Below, piece by piece: positions 32,423 through 41,298 of a DNA stretch of 64,000 nt. How positions within the stretch are numbered: position 1 is the stretch's first letter; every line of letters begins with the position of its first letter. The stretch comes from an uncultured Eubacteriales bacterium. Its GTDB lineage: Bacteria; Bacillota; Clostridia; Peptostreptococcales; Anaerovoracaceae. The position numbers and the translations under genes are program-made. The DNA lies in the NCBI GenBank assembly GCA_902786855.1, contig CADAEH010000006.1, positions 56,512 through 120,511 of the forward strand, in the 5' to 3' direction. The notes beneath the pieces are model-generated. The model was not told the origin of the DNA, made no database searches, and was given only the letters and a program-made list of their open reading frames with translations.

Positions 32423-35362
32423 TTATTTCTTCTTATTGTAGTAGGTGTTTTCCATAGGAAGAGTCGTTCTCAGCACTCCGTCTCTTGCATAATATGCGCC
32501 GGCTATCGCAGGTGCGGCAGGAATGGTCGTGATCTCACCTATTCCCTTTGCGCCGTACGATACATCAAGGAGCCAGTCCTTCTCTACATGGATCGCGTGG
32601 ATCTCAGGCGCATCCGTGGACCTCAGCAGTCCCAGGGTTCCGTATTTTGCTTTAGGTACGCAATCCTCGAGCGGCCATTTTTCTGTCACGGCATAGCCCA
32701 TTCCCATCAGAACTCCGCCCTCTATCTGACCTGACATCGAAAGCGGATTTACCACCTTTCCGGCATCGAACGCTGCGTATATGTCGGTGACACGTCCGTC
32801 TTCGTCAAGCACAGCTACATTGGTCGCATAACCGTAAGCGATGTGGCTCCGCGGGTTAGGTTTGTCAGATCCGAGCTTGTCCGTCGGTTCGAAGTATTCA
32901 TAAAAGAATTCTCTGCCGTTCAGCTTCTCCAGATCAGCTTCAATGATACCGGCTTCGTCCATTGCCTTTCTGAGCTGCAGAGCTGCGCCTCTTACCGCTT
33001 CGCCTGTTATAAGGGTCTGACGCGAACCGGATGTGGTGCCTGAATCAGGTGCATTCTCGGTATTTGAGATCCCGATCCTGACCTTGGTTATAGGAAGCGC
33101 CGTCGCCTGTGCCACGTCCTGACAGAACACAGTCTGACATCCCTGTCCTATATCGGATGCTGCAGTGTAGATGTACACAACTCCATCCTTTACTATGAGC
33201 TTAGCTCTTCCCTTATCAGGCAGGCCGACTCCTACTCCGGCATTTTTCATAGCGCACGCTATGCCCACTCTGTCCTTAGGGTTGTTGTCATAGTACTGCT
33301 TTACAGCAAGGAGAGTTTCCTTGAGCGCCGTCGAGACATCTGCGATCTGTCCGTTAGGAAGTACCTCCCCCGGTTCTATCGCATTCCGGTATCTGATCTC
33401 CCATGGACTGATCCCGACTTTTTCCGCCAGCACGTTCAGGAGCGACTCAAGCGCAAACTGGCTCTGGCATACTCCGAAACCTCTGAACGCTCCCGCAGGT
33501 GGATTGTTCGTATAATATCCGAACCCTCTTATATCTGTGTTGTGATAGTTGTAAGGTCCGACACTGTGCGTACAGGCTCTCTCCAGGACCGGTCCGCACA
33601 GGCTCGCATAAGCGCCGGTATCGAAGTTGATCTCACAGTCGAGGCCTTGCAGGATACCGTTCTCATCACAGCCTATCGTAAAGGTTCCCTCCATGGCATG
33701 TCTCTTAGGATGGACCCTCAGAGACTCACTGCGGCTGAACTTAGCCTTGACAGGTCTTCCGAATTTCAGAGCTGCAAGCGCTGAAATGTGCTGCGTGGTC
33801 ACGTCTTCCTTACCACCGAAGCCTCCGCCTATGAGCATGTTTTCGACTACGACTTTCTCCGGAGTATCCAGCCAGCCGAGCATATGACAGATCTCTTTTC
33901 TGGTATCGAATGCTCCCTGGTCAGTCGAAAGCACCTTGACTCCTCCCTTATATGGGAATGAGACCGCGCACTCAGGTTCGAGGAAAGCATGCTCGGTGAA
34001 CGGTGTTGAGAAACTTGCCGTGACCGTATAAGCGGACTTTGCGAGTGCCTTGGCAGCATCTCCTCTGACCACGTGTCTGCTTTGACACAGGTTTCCGTTC
34101 TCGTGGATCGCAGGAGCTCCTTCTGCTCTTGCTTCGTGAATATTTCTCACAGGCTCAAGCGGTTCGTAATCCACTTTGATCGCTCTTTTGGCTTGCTCGA
34201 GTATGTATGGTGTCTCGGCAACGACCATGCATATCGCGTCTCCGACCATCCTTGTCGTATCACCTTCAGCGATCATCACATCCCAGTCCTGCTGGATGTG
34301 ACCGACCTTGTTGTGAGGAACATCCGCTGCTGTAAGAACACCCAGTACACCCGGCAGAGACTCTGCCTTTTCTTTATGGATCTTCTTTACTATCGCCCTT
34401 GGAAAATCGGAACGTACAGCAGAGCAGTATGCCATCGGAGGCATATCTGCCTCGACGATCGTGCAGGTATTGCAGCCATGCTCACCTTTCCGGTATATAT
34501 TGGCGCCCGCTTTTATTTCTCCCCTTTTGACAGCGTCATCGAGATCCTCTTTGCTCCACCCGGCCTGCTCCATTATGAGCTCAGGTCTGTCCTCCGGGAT
34601 GAAGTATTCAGGACCGATATCATCAGGGTATTTACCATAGCCGAGGACCTTTTTCCTGACGTCCACCCGGAAGACATTCTGGCCGACTCCGTATATTGAT
34701 GCACGCTCTATATTGATCGGGTTTTCGCTGCCGGTCAGCTCCATTGGATCATAGCGGTTTCCGTATATGGACGCATGTCCGTAATTGCGGTAATTTGCTA
34801 TTCCTGAAACTACTGCCGGATCATACTGTGTCCCGTACTCGGAAATATATACGATCTCTCCTTTTGCGTCTTCATCCGAAAACTGACTGACGAATCTTAT
34901 CTCTTCTTCGCCGCGAAGCACCGCGGCTGCTCTTTTTATGCCCTGAACAATCTTTTTATAGCCGGTGCACCGGCATATGTTGCCCCTGATAGCTTCCCTG
35001 ATCTCTTCATCTGAAGGATCCGGGTTTCTGTCAATAAGCGCCTTAGCCGCCATGACCATGCCCGGTATGCAGAAGCCGCACTGGACAGCCCCGCTGGATC
35101 CGAATGCGAAAACAAAGGCTTCCTTCTCGCTGACAGACAGTCCCTCAACAGTCAGAATGCTTTTGCCCTCTGCTCTCTTTGTGGTCAGGACACATGATTT
35201 TACCGCGCGTCCGTCCACTATGATCGTGCATGTGCCGCACGCGCCTTCCGAGCATCCGTCCTTGACTGAATACAGTCTCAGATCGTCTCTGAGATATCTG
35301 AGCAGAGGCTTATCTTCTTCAGTCGTTCTGACAACACCGTTTACAGTAAATGTGTATGCCAT
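32423..35362 (-). CDS. xdhD: XdhD-type fused 2Fe-2S/molybdopterin hydroxylase, selenium-dependent xanthine dehydrogenase class
   Basis: 979 residues. The N-terminal plant-type 2Fe-2S domain keeps Cys37, 42, 45 and 57 (DGCSEGACGTC...SC), and the second 2Fe-2S helical domain keeps QCGFC and ICRCTGY. From about residue 200 the molybdopterin domain follows: IGGGFGGKED, GAFRGFGVCQSQFALE, SDIGQGCQTVFCQD, and the C-terminal active-site Glu in GAKGIGEITTIPAAPAI. The fused layout matches E. coli XdhD and the Se-dependent molybdenum hydroxylases of clostridia. It would oxidise a purine such as hypoxanthine or xanthine, or run as a reductase. It has no FAD domain and must pass electrons to a partner: YgfK, the RnfB-like protein next door, or a FAD subunit at 44184 or 45559. 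Confidence 0.93.
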   Translation of the reverse strand: MAYTFTVNGVVRTTEEDKPLLRYLRDDLRLYSVKDGCSEGACGTCTIIVDGRAVKSCVLTTKRAEGKSILTVEGLSVSEKEAFVFAFGSSGAVQCGFCIPGMVMAAKALIDRNPDPSDEEIREAIRGNICRCTGYKKIVQGIKRAAAVLRGEEEIRFVSQFSDEDAKGEIVYISEYGTQYDPAVVSGIANYRNYGHASIYGNRYDPMELTGSENPINIERASIYGVGQNVFRVDVRKKVLGYGKYPDDIGPEYFIPEDRPELIMEQAGWSKEDLDDAVKRGEIKAGANIYRKGEHGCNTCTIVEADMPPMAYCSAVRSDFPRAIVKKIHKEKAESLPGVLGVLTAADVPHNKVGHIQQDWDVMIAEGDTTRMVGDAICMVVAETPYILEQAKRAIKVDYEPLEPVRNIHEARAEGAPAIHENGNLCQSRHVVRGDAAKALAKSAYTVTASFSTPFTEHAFLEPECAVSFPYKGGVKVLSTDQGAFDTRKEICHMLGWLDTPEKVVVENMLIGGGFGGKEDVTTQHISALAALKFGRPVKAKFSRSESLRVHPKRHAMEGTFTIGCDENGILQGLDCEINFDTGAYASLCGPVLERACTHSVGPYNYHNTDIRGFGYYTNNPPAGAFRGFGVCQSQFALESLLNVLAEKVGISPWEIRYRNAIEPGEVLPNGQIADVSTALKETLLAVKQYYDNNPKDRVGIACAMKNAGVGVGLPDKGRAKLIVKDGVVYIYTAASDIGQGCQTVFCQDVAQATALPITKVRIGISNTENAPDSGTTSGSRQTLITGEAVRGAALQLRKAMDEAGIIEADLEKLNGREFFYEYFEPTDKLGSDKPNPRSHIAYGYATNVAVLDEDGRVTDIYAAFDAGKVVNPLSMSGQIEGGVLMGMGYAVTEKWPLEDCVPKAKYGTLGLLRSTDAPEIHAIHVEKDWLLDVSYGAKGIGEITTIPAAPAIAGAYYARDGVLRTTLPMENTYYNKKK

Positions 35363-35376
35363 ACTCTCCCCTCCAC

Positions 35377-35913
35377 TCAGTCAGTCATTATGCCATAAAG
35401 ATCGCGTATCACTCCGCGAGGGCACTTGACTGCACACATGCCGCAGCGGATGCACTTTGCAGGGTCTATGACTGCTATGTTGTCTGCGACTCTGACAGCA
35501 TCTGCAGGGCAGTTCTTTTCACAGAGCCTGCATGCAATACAGGAATTGACGCAGGCTGCTCTGGCATCCTTTCCGATATACTTATTGCTGCATTTCGGCT
35601 GTATATTCGCATCAGCCAGTATAAGGTCTATCAGTCCCTGCGGACAAGCCTTTACACAGAGCCCGCAGCCCACACACTTATCCTCGTCTAATGCCGGCGT
35701 ACCACCGTCTTCCAGACTTATCGCCTTCAGGCGGCAGGCAGAAACACATGATCCGCCGCCCAGGCAGCCGTATATGCACGCAGCTATACCATCCGGATAC
35801 TTCCCTTTTATCGCATTGCAATCAGCGGGAAGGGATGATCTGTCTATTCCTTCCCTGAGAGGACTCCCCCCTCTGCACCTGACATATGCTTTTTTCTTTA
35901 TTCTCTTAGCCAT
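35377..35913 (-). CDS. RnfB-like polyferredoxin of the purine cluster
   Basis: 178 residues with no membrane segment. The first part (YVRCRGG, DCNAIKGKYPDGIAACIYGCLGGGSCVSAC) resembles the C-terminal half of RnfB, including its 4Fe-4S 'YGCLG.G.C' motif. It is followed by CVGCGLCVKACP, CVNSCIACRLCEKNCP and CIRCGMCAVKCP, giving about four to five 4Fe-4S clusters. I start it at 35913, where AGGGGG precedes the ATG, rather than 23 codons earlier inside yqeB. It lies between yqeB and the fused Mo hydroxylase, so I infer it carries electrons between the hydroxylase and YgfK or another ferredoxin-linked enzyme. The membrane anchor of real RnfB is missing. Confidence 0.85.
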   Translation of the reverse strand: MAKRIKKKAYVRCRGGSPLREGIDRSSLPADCNAIKGKYPDGIAACIYGCLGGGSCVSACRLKAISLEDGGTPALDEDKCVGCGLCVKACPQGLIDLILADANIQPKCSNKYIGKDARAACVNSCIACRLCEKNCPADAVRVADNIAVIDPAKCIRCGMCAVKCPRGVIRDLYGIMTD

Positions 35914-35938
35914 TTTCCCCCTGAGCAGAAAACTATGA

Positions 35939-36730
35939 TCAAAACCTGTCTCTGGCGTAGCACAGTATCGCTTCAAGTACACCGCCTGCTATGGACATTG
36001 CTTTGTCTGATACTGTCATATAGTCTACCGATATGCCTCTCGGGTCTACGTCGCCGCATTTGAAACCTTCAGTGACATAGATCCCCTCCTGGAGCATTCC
36101 GCGTACGACCCCTGTGATTGCTGTAAATACAGGTACATTGTCGACATAAGCTACGATCTCGCCCTTGTATACCATGTTCCCGAAATCTCTGCGGGGATGA
36201 AAGTAACCATCTTTAGGTGCTCTGATCACCCGGTTGACTGTCTCGCCTCCGATATTGCCGGGTACTCCGGTATTCGGTATGGCAGATCCTTCCTTGATGA
36301 CTCTTCCGATGGTATGCCCGCGCTTTGTCTCTATTACGACATGGCAGTCTTCTCCGGCAGTAAAACCCGGACCGACTCCTATGACCAGCGGTGCATCGTC
36401 GATCCTTGTGCCCAGATTCTTCTTGGCTATTACAGCATCGACCTTAACATCAGGATGGAGACTGTCGATCATGCCTTCGTATGTAGTAGGCACGACAGGG
36501 ATCACACCCCTTGATATGCAGTCTCTGACCTGCTCTGCAGTTTCTGCTCTTTCCGCCATTACATCTTCAACAGCGGCGCTCCCAAGACGGATGGCTTCCG
36601 AAAAAGCCACCGTCCTGCGTACTGCCGTGGGCACAGGCAGATCTGTCATCACAATGTCAAATTTTGCATGATGCAGTCTCAATGCTATTCCGCTGGCGAG
36701 GTCGCCTGCGCCTTTGATGTATATCAGCAT
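35939..36730 (-). CDS. yqeB: YqeB, selenium-dependent molybdenum hydroxylase accessory protein
   Basis: 263 residues of the EF2563/YqeB group. It opens IYIKGAGDLASGIALRLHHAKFDIVMTDLPVPTAVRR, a Rossmann-like start related to XdhC, and has the conserved VIGVGPGFTAGEDCHVVIETKRGHTIGRVI segment. Comparative genomics ties YqeB and YqeC to the labile-selenium cofactor of molybdenum hydroxylases. AGAGGA precedes the ATG; it follows ygfK by 33 nt and is followed by the polyferredoxin gene. Its biochemical reaction is not established; sulfuration-like selenation of the cofactor is the usual suggestion. Confidence 0.92.
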   Translation of the reverse strand: MLIYIKGAGDLASGIALRLHHAKFDIVMTDLPVPTAVRRTVAFSEAIRLGSAAVEDVMAERAETAEQVRDCISRGVIPVVPTTYEGMIDSLHPDVKVDAVIAKKNLGTRIDDAPLVIGVGPGFTAGEDCHVVIETKRGHTIGRVIKEGSAIPNTGVPGNIGGETVNRVIRAPKDGYFHPRRDFGNMVYKGEIVAYVDNVPVFTAITGVVRGMLQEGIYVTEGFKCGDVDPRGISVDYMTVSDKAMSIAGGVLEAILCYARDRF

Positions 36731-36763
36731 AAAATATCCTCTGAAATAATTTATTCTCTAAAA

Positions 36764-39700
36764 CTAGCCTATAAGATATGCATAATTAGCTGTTACAGCC
36801 TTGATGAATGCGAGAATGCCCTCAGGCAGTGCGCACTTAGGATCAGCGATATCGTACTCTCCGACATTTCCGAACAGTCTTACGCATACTTTTGATCCCT
36901 CAAGTACGAGGAATCCGTTGTTCTCGCTGTCCTTGAAGTCCTCTTCGCTCCAGAACAGTGTGAACTTATCCTTGAACGGACGTCCTGCATATGGACAGAA
37001 TACCTGGCAGTTTCCGCACTCGTTGCACATACCGTCGACATGGAGTATCTGAGGTTTTGCAAATCCAGGTACATTTATGACGACATTTGCTCTGTTCGGA
37101 CATACATCCGCGCAGACCTCGCAAACAGTGCTGCAGCCGAGGCAGCGATCGTCTGCCTTGTCTGCCGGCGGATCAGCCAGAACGCCCTTGCGGTCGAGCA
37201 GTTTACCCATATTGCCGTCTGCATTGAGTTCAGCATACTTATCAAAGTCTGCCCCGCAGATAGCTGAAGTGATTACCTGTGCATCAGCGATAGCCTTGAC
37301 TACTGTAGCCGGTCCTCTGCGGCAGTCGCCTGCTGCATATACTCCAGGTACTGTTGTCATCAGGTTATCATCTACTACAGGCTTACCCTTGCTGTCGAGT
37401 TCAACGCCGGCTGCCTGATAGAGTCCCCTGTGGATCCTCTCACCAACTGCTGCGATAACGCATGTAGCCGGAACTTCTGTGAATTCGCCTGTACCGACAG
37501 GTGAACGTCTGCCGCTCTCATCCGGATCGCCGAGCTTGCAGATCTCGCATTTGAGCTTTCCGTCTTCTACACCTTCCGGTGCGAGAAGTTCCATGAACTC
37601 TACACCGTCATCGATAGCCATCTGCAGTTCTTCCTCATCTGCAGGCATGTATCTTCTTGTTCTGCGGTATACGAGGCGGACGTGCTCTACACCAGGCTGT
37701 CTCTTTGCAGCTCTTGCAACGTCCATAGCTGTGTTACCGCCGCCGATAACTACTACATCAGTACCGAGCTTGACAGTTCCGAGTTCTTCTCTTCCGATGT
37801 TATCCGAGTCCGGTCTGTTCTTGACATCATACAGGAACTCAAGAGCGTCGATCTCTTTTCCGTATTTCAGTGTCTTGCGGCCTTCAGCCCAGGCTCCGAT
37901 ACAGATCACGAAGTCTGTATATCCTTCAGCTCTGAGTTCATTGAGGGATACGATCTCTCTTCCCTTGACCATCTTAGCGCCATATGCGGAGCAGAGAGCC
38001 ACATCCTTGTTGATAGCATCTTCGCTGATCCTGAATTCAGGAATTACATAGCGAGGAACACCTCCAAGTCTCTTTCTCTTTTCGAACAGTGTTACATCGA
38101 CTCCGGCACGGCTCAGGAATGATGCTGTTGCAAGTCCTGCAGGGCCTCCGCCGATAACAGCGACCTTCTTATCACTGGTTATAGCAGGTGCGTGAAGTGT
38201 TGCAGCAACTCTGGCAGATCCTTGCTCAGCAGCCATCAGCTTGACCTCACGGATTCTAAGTGATGACTCATAGTGGTTTCTCATGCATCTGTCAGCGCAT
38301 GTATGCGGACAGATCGTTCCTGTTATGAAAGGAAGAGCATTCTTCTCAAGGATGATCCTGACAGCTTCTTCCGGTCTGCCCTTTTCCATGGCCTCGAGGT
38401 ATGCAGGGATATCCTGATTGATCGGGCATCCGCCGCTGCATGGTGCTGTGAAGCAGTCGAGCATTGGCAGAGGTTCTCCGTTCTTGCGGTCCGGAAGCGG
38501 TTTGATAGGCTTCTGGTTTCTCTCGCCCTTTGACATCTCTACGAGCGCTGCTGCCTTAGCCTTGTCTACACCGGCAAAACGCTCGCTGCCGCAGTCCATG
38601 AGGAGCTCGCCGATCTGTGACATCCTCTGATATCCACCCGGTTTGAGCACTGTAGTAGCCATTGTGATAGGCCAGATACCTGCTTCAAAGATCTCTTTGA
38701 TGTTGAAATAGTCAGCTCCGCCTGAGTAGCTGATACGGAGTTTGCCATCGAACTGTTTTGTAAGCTTTTCAGCAAGAGCGATGGACAGTGGGAACAGGCT
38801 GCGGCCTGACATGTACATCTCTTCTGATGGCAGTTCGCCGGCCTTGACATCAACAGGGAATGTGTTGGTGATCTTAACACCGAATTCCAGACCCTTCTCG
38901 TCGCAGAGCTTCTGCAGACGCTCGAACATAGGGATAGCATCCTTCCACTGAAGGTCTTCGAGGAAGTGATGATCATCGAATACTATGTAATCGAACCCGA
39001 GCGAATCGAGGCGCTTTCTTGCGAACTCATATCCGAGCAGTGTAGGGTTGCACTTGATGAATGTGTTGAGGTTCTTCTCTGTGATCAGGTATGAAGCGAT
39101 CCTCTCGATCTCATCAGGAGGGCATCCGTGCAATGTGGACTCTGTGATAGAGTTCGAGATCCTTGCAGGGATGGACTTGATGAATGCCTCATCTACTTTT
39201 TTGAGTCTTCCGTCCTTAACTGCCTGGAGCGATACCTCCATAGCATCCTTGAATACTTCTGTGTTCGAGGCATCCTTCATCTCCTCGATGAACTTGTCGA
39301 CCTTAGGGGTCTTGATGCCTTCGAGGTCATATCCTACGGACATGTTGAATACGAATCCGTCAGGATCGCCGAGTCCAAGCTCTTTTGAAAGGATCTTGCA
39401 CAGGAACCATGCTTTTACATATTCCTCATAGGCCTGCGGAACATACAGTTCTGTTGACCATTCGCAGTTGTAGCACTCGTCATGAGCTGTGATACATGGC
39501 TTTGCAACACATGCTGCCAGCTCTGCACCGTCCATCTTCTGAACAGTCTTCAGTTCGAAGAATCTCGAACCTGCAACGTATGATGCTACGATGTTCTGTG
39601 TCAGCTGTGTATTCGGACCTGCAGCAGGGCCGTAAGGCGACTCGATCTTCTCATCGAAGATCGGCAGAGCCTGACCATTAGTGTGTTTAACGAATTTTGA

Positions 39701-39790
39701 AATACCGAATATACTTCCGCTCTTCTCATACTCATCGAGTACCCAGTTAAGCAGATGCCTGTACGGCATAGGTCTCATAATATCACTCAT
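36764..39790 (-). CDS. ygfK: YgfK, FAD/4Fe-4S oxidoreductase ('putative selenate reductase subunit')
   Basis: 1008 residues. The N-terminal half (MSDIMRPMPYRHLLNWVLDEY onward) is a barrel-like domain related to dihydropyrimidine/dihydroorotate dehydrogenases. The middle is a GltD-type module: CSGGCPINQDIPAY and GTICPHTCADRC for Fe-S clusters, FAD motif VAVIGGGPAGLATASFLSRAG, and NAD(P) motif VVVIGGGNTAMDVARAA. The end has a cysteine-rich ferredoxin segment with CLGCSTVCEVCADVCP and CNECGNCQVFCPYAG. Despite its historic name, its co-occurrence with purine genes suggests it reduces a purine ring or serves as NAD(P)H partner of the Mo hydroxylases. The start at 39790 (AAGGAGGG) removes 42 codons that overlap ssnA. 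A small GC-rich hairpin (39817-39834) sits in the gap before it. Confidence 0.93.
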   Translation of the reverse strand: MSDIMRPMPYRHLLNWVLDEYEKSGSIFGISKFVKHTNGQALPIFDEKIESPYGPAAGPNTQLTQNIVASYVAGSRFFELKTVQKMDGAELAACVAKPCITAHDECYNCEWSTELYVPQAYEEYVKAWFLCKILSKELGLGDPDGFVFNMSVGYDLEGIKTPKVDKFIEEMKDASNTEVFKDAMEVSLQAVKDGRLKKVDEAFIKSIPARISNSITESTLHGCPPDEIERIASYLITEKNLNTFIKCNPTLLGYEFARKRLDSLGFDYIVFDDHHFLEDLQWKDAIPMFERLQKLCDEKGLEFGVKITNTFPVDVKAGELPSEEMYMSGRSLFPLSIALAEKLTKQFDGKLRISYSGGADYFNIKEIFEAGIWPITMATTVLKPGGYQRMSQIGELLMDCGSERFAGVDKAKAAALVEMSKGERNQKPIKPLPDRKNGEPLPMLDCFTAPCSGGCPINQDIPAYLEAMEKGRPEEAVRIILEKNALPFITGTICPHTCADRCMRNHYESSLRIREVKLMAAEQGSARVAATLHAPAITSDKKVAVIGGGPAGLATASFLSRAGVDVTLFEKRKRLGGVPRYVIPEFRISEDAINKDVALCSAYGAKMVKGREIVSLNELRAEGYTDFVICIGAWAEGRKTLKYGKEIDALEFLYDVKNRPDSDNIGREELGTVKLGTDVVVIGGGNTAMDVARAAKRQPGVEHVRLVYRRTRRYMPADEEELQMAIDDGVEFMELLAPEGVEDGKLKCEICKLGDPDESGRRSPVGTGEFTEVPATCVIAAVGERIHRGLYQAAGVELDSKGKPVVDDNLMTTVPGVYAAGDCRRGPATVVKAIADAQVITSAICGADFDKYAELNADGNMGKLLDRKGVLADPPADKADDRCLGCSTVCEVCADVCPNRANVVINVPGFAKPQILHVDGMCNECGNCQVFCPYAGRPFKDKFTLFWSEEDFKDSENNGFLVLEGSKVCVRLFGNVGEYDIADPKCALPEGILAFIKAVTANYAYLIG

Positions 39791-39816
39791 ATTTTCCCTC
39801 CTTGTGACTGCCCGGA

Positions 39817-39834
39817 GCTGCGCCGGCGCGCAGC
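39817..39834. repeat. GC-rich hairpin between ssnA and ygfK
   Basis: GCTGCGC-CGGC-GCGCAGC, a 7-bp perfect stem in the 68-nt gap between the ssnA stop and ygfK start. No T-tract follows. It may stabilise mRNA or limit read-through. Confidence 0.45.
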
Positions 39835-39858
39835 CCCTGACAGACTTTTCAATATCTA

Positions 39859-41199
39859 CTAATATGTTCTGTGATTGAGCTCGCCCCAGAGCTTCTTGCT
39901 CTGCTCGAGTGTCCATGCGTTGATAGCATCTTCATCGATTCCCACGAACTCTCTGTCTTTGTATAATACCTTACCGTTGATAATAGTTGTCCTGCAGTTC
40001 TTGCCCATCATGCCGAACAGCATGTGTCCGTCAATGTTCTCATCCGAGAACGGTGTGAACGGCTTGTAATCCATTACGATCACGTCAGCTGCAGCGCCTT
40101 CCTTCAGGATGCCGAGAGGTTTCTTGAAGTACTTAGCCGCGATCTTACGGTTGTTTTCAAAGAGCATGCTCATCGCTTCGCCCCATGCAACGTTAGGCAT
40201 AGCAGCGTTGTGTCTCTGGATGATCAGGAACACCTTGAGACTTTCGAGCATATCGTGTGTGTATGCGTCTGTTCCCATACCTACCATGATGCCCTTTGCC
40301 ATCATCTGGAGAACCGGAGCGCATCCTACCGCATTGCCCATGTTGGACTCAGGGTTGTTTACGACCATGGTGCCTGTCTCTTTGATGATATCCATCTCGG
40401 CAGGGCTTACATGGATGCAGTGTCCGAGAAGTGTCCTGTCTCCGAGAATGCCGTTGTACAGAAGTCTGTTGACCGGTCTGCAGCCGTAGTTGCGCAGGCT
40501 GTCGTATACGTCGTTCATGCCTTCGGCGATATGGATGTGGAAACCTGTCATGCCGTCATTGGCCTCTACCATCTTCTCGAACGTCTTGTCGGAGATGGTG
40601 AAAAGTGCATGGCCGCCGAACATGGCTTTGATCATGTCATCGTCTTCTTTGATCGCCCATTTTGCGAAGTCAGCATTCTCCTGGATGCCCTGAAGAGTCT
40701 TCTCTTCGCCGTCTCTTTCGGATACTTCGTAGCAGAGACAGGATCTCATTCCGAGTTCCTTTGCTACGTCCTTGATCGCGAAGAGTGAGCCAGGGATCTC
40801 ACAAAAGCTTGCGTGATGGTCAAAAATGGTCGTAACACCATCTCTGATACAGTCAAGGATGGTCGCATAAGCACACGCTTTCGTTCCGTCGATCGTCAGA
40901 TGGCGGTCTATAGCCCACCATGTACCATCGAGGACCTCGAAGAAGTTAGTAGGATTGTTGCCTTCTATCGCCAGTCCTCTGGCAAGTCCTGAATAGATAT
41001 GTGTGTGCGCATTGATCAGACCCGGCATGATGATGCCGCCCTTTGCATCTACGAATTCAGCATCAGGGTACGCTGCCTTCATGTCTGCAAGTGTTCCCAC
41101 TGCTTTGATGACTTCACCGTCAGTTACGACTGCTCCGTCCTTAAGATAAGGGAACTCAGGATCTCTTGTGATCAGCTGTCCATTACCGATTAGAAGCAT
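39859..41199 (-). CDS. ssnA: SsnA-type aminohydrolase
   Basis: 446 residues of the amidohydrolase superfamily, SsnA group. The metal site HxH is in GLINAHTHIYSGLARG, the middle His in GFHIHIAEG, then LLGHCIHVSP, and the final Asp in VGMGTDAYTHDML. Relatives include guanine, cytosine and chlorohydrolase-type deaminases. In purine-using anaerobes ssnA always travels with ygfK and hydA; its substrate is not proven. The start at 41199 has GGAAGGGAGG and matches the family; an in-frame codon 11 residues upstream is less likely. The chain ends shortly before the ygfK leader. Confidence 0.92.
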   Translation of the reverse strand: MLLIGNGQLITRDPEFPYLKDGAVVTDGEVIKAVGTLADMKAAYPDAEFVDAKGGIIMPGLINAHTHIYSGLARGLAIEGNNPTNFFEVLDGTWWAIDRHLTIDGTKACAYATILDCIRDGVTTIFDHHASFCEIPGSLFAIKDVAKELGMRSCLCYEVSERDGEEKTLQGIQENADFAKWAIKEDDDMIKAMFGGHALFTISDKTFEKMVEANDGMTGFHIHIAEGMNDVYDSLRNYGCRPVNRLLYNGILGDRTLLGHCIHVSPAEMDIIKETGTMVVNNPESNMGNAVGCAPVLQMMAKGIMVGMGTDAYTHDMLESLKVFLIIQRHNAAMPNVAWGEAMSMLFENNRKIAAKYFKKPLGILKEGAAADVIVMDYKPFTPFSDENIDGHMLFGMMGKNCRTTIINGKVLYKDREFVGIDEDAINAWTLEQSKKLWGELNHRTY

Positions 41200-41298
41200 A
41201 TGTTTTCCTCCCTTCCTGCATATCCTGTACATAACTGCCGTTTGCGGCGTTCTGCACCTTAGTTATCTATCGTACAAAATTGTATAAAAGTTACATCG

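Noticed and set aside
40024-40788. 254-codon plus-strand frame opposite ssnA
   Set aside because: Antisense to a conserved amidohydrolase; His/Cys/Val-rich composition and no ribosome site.
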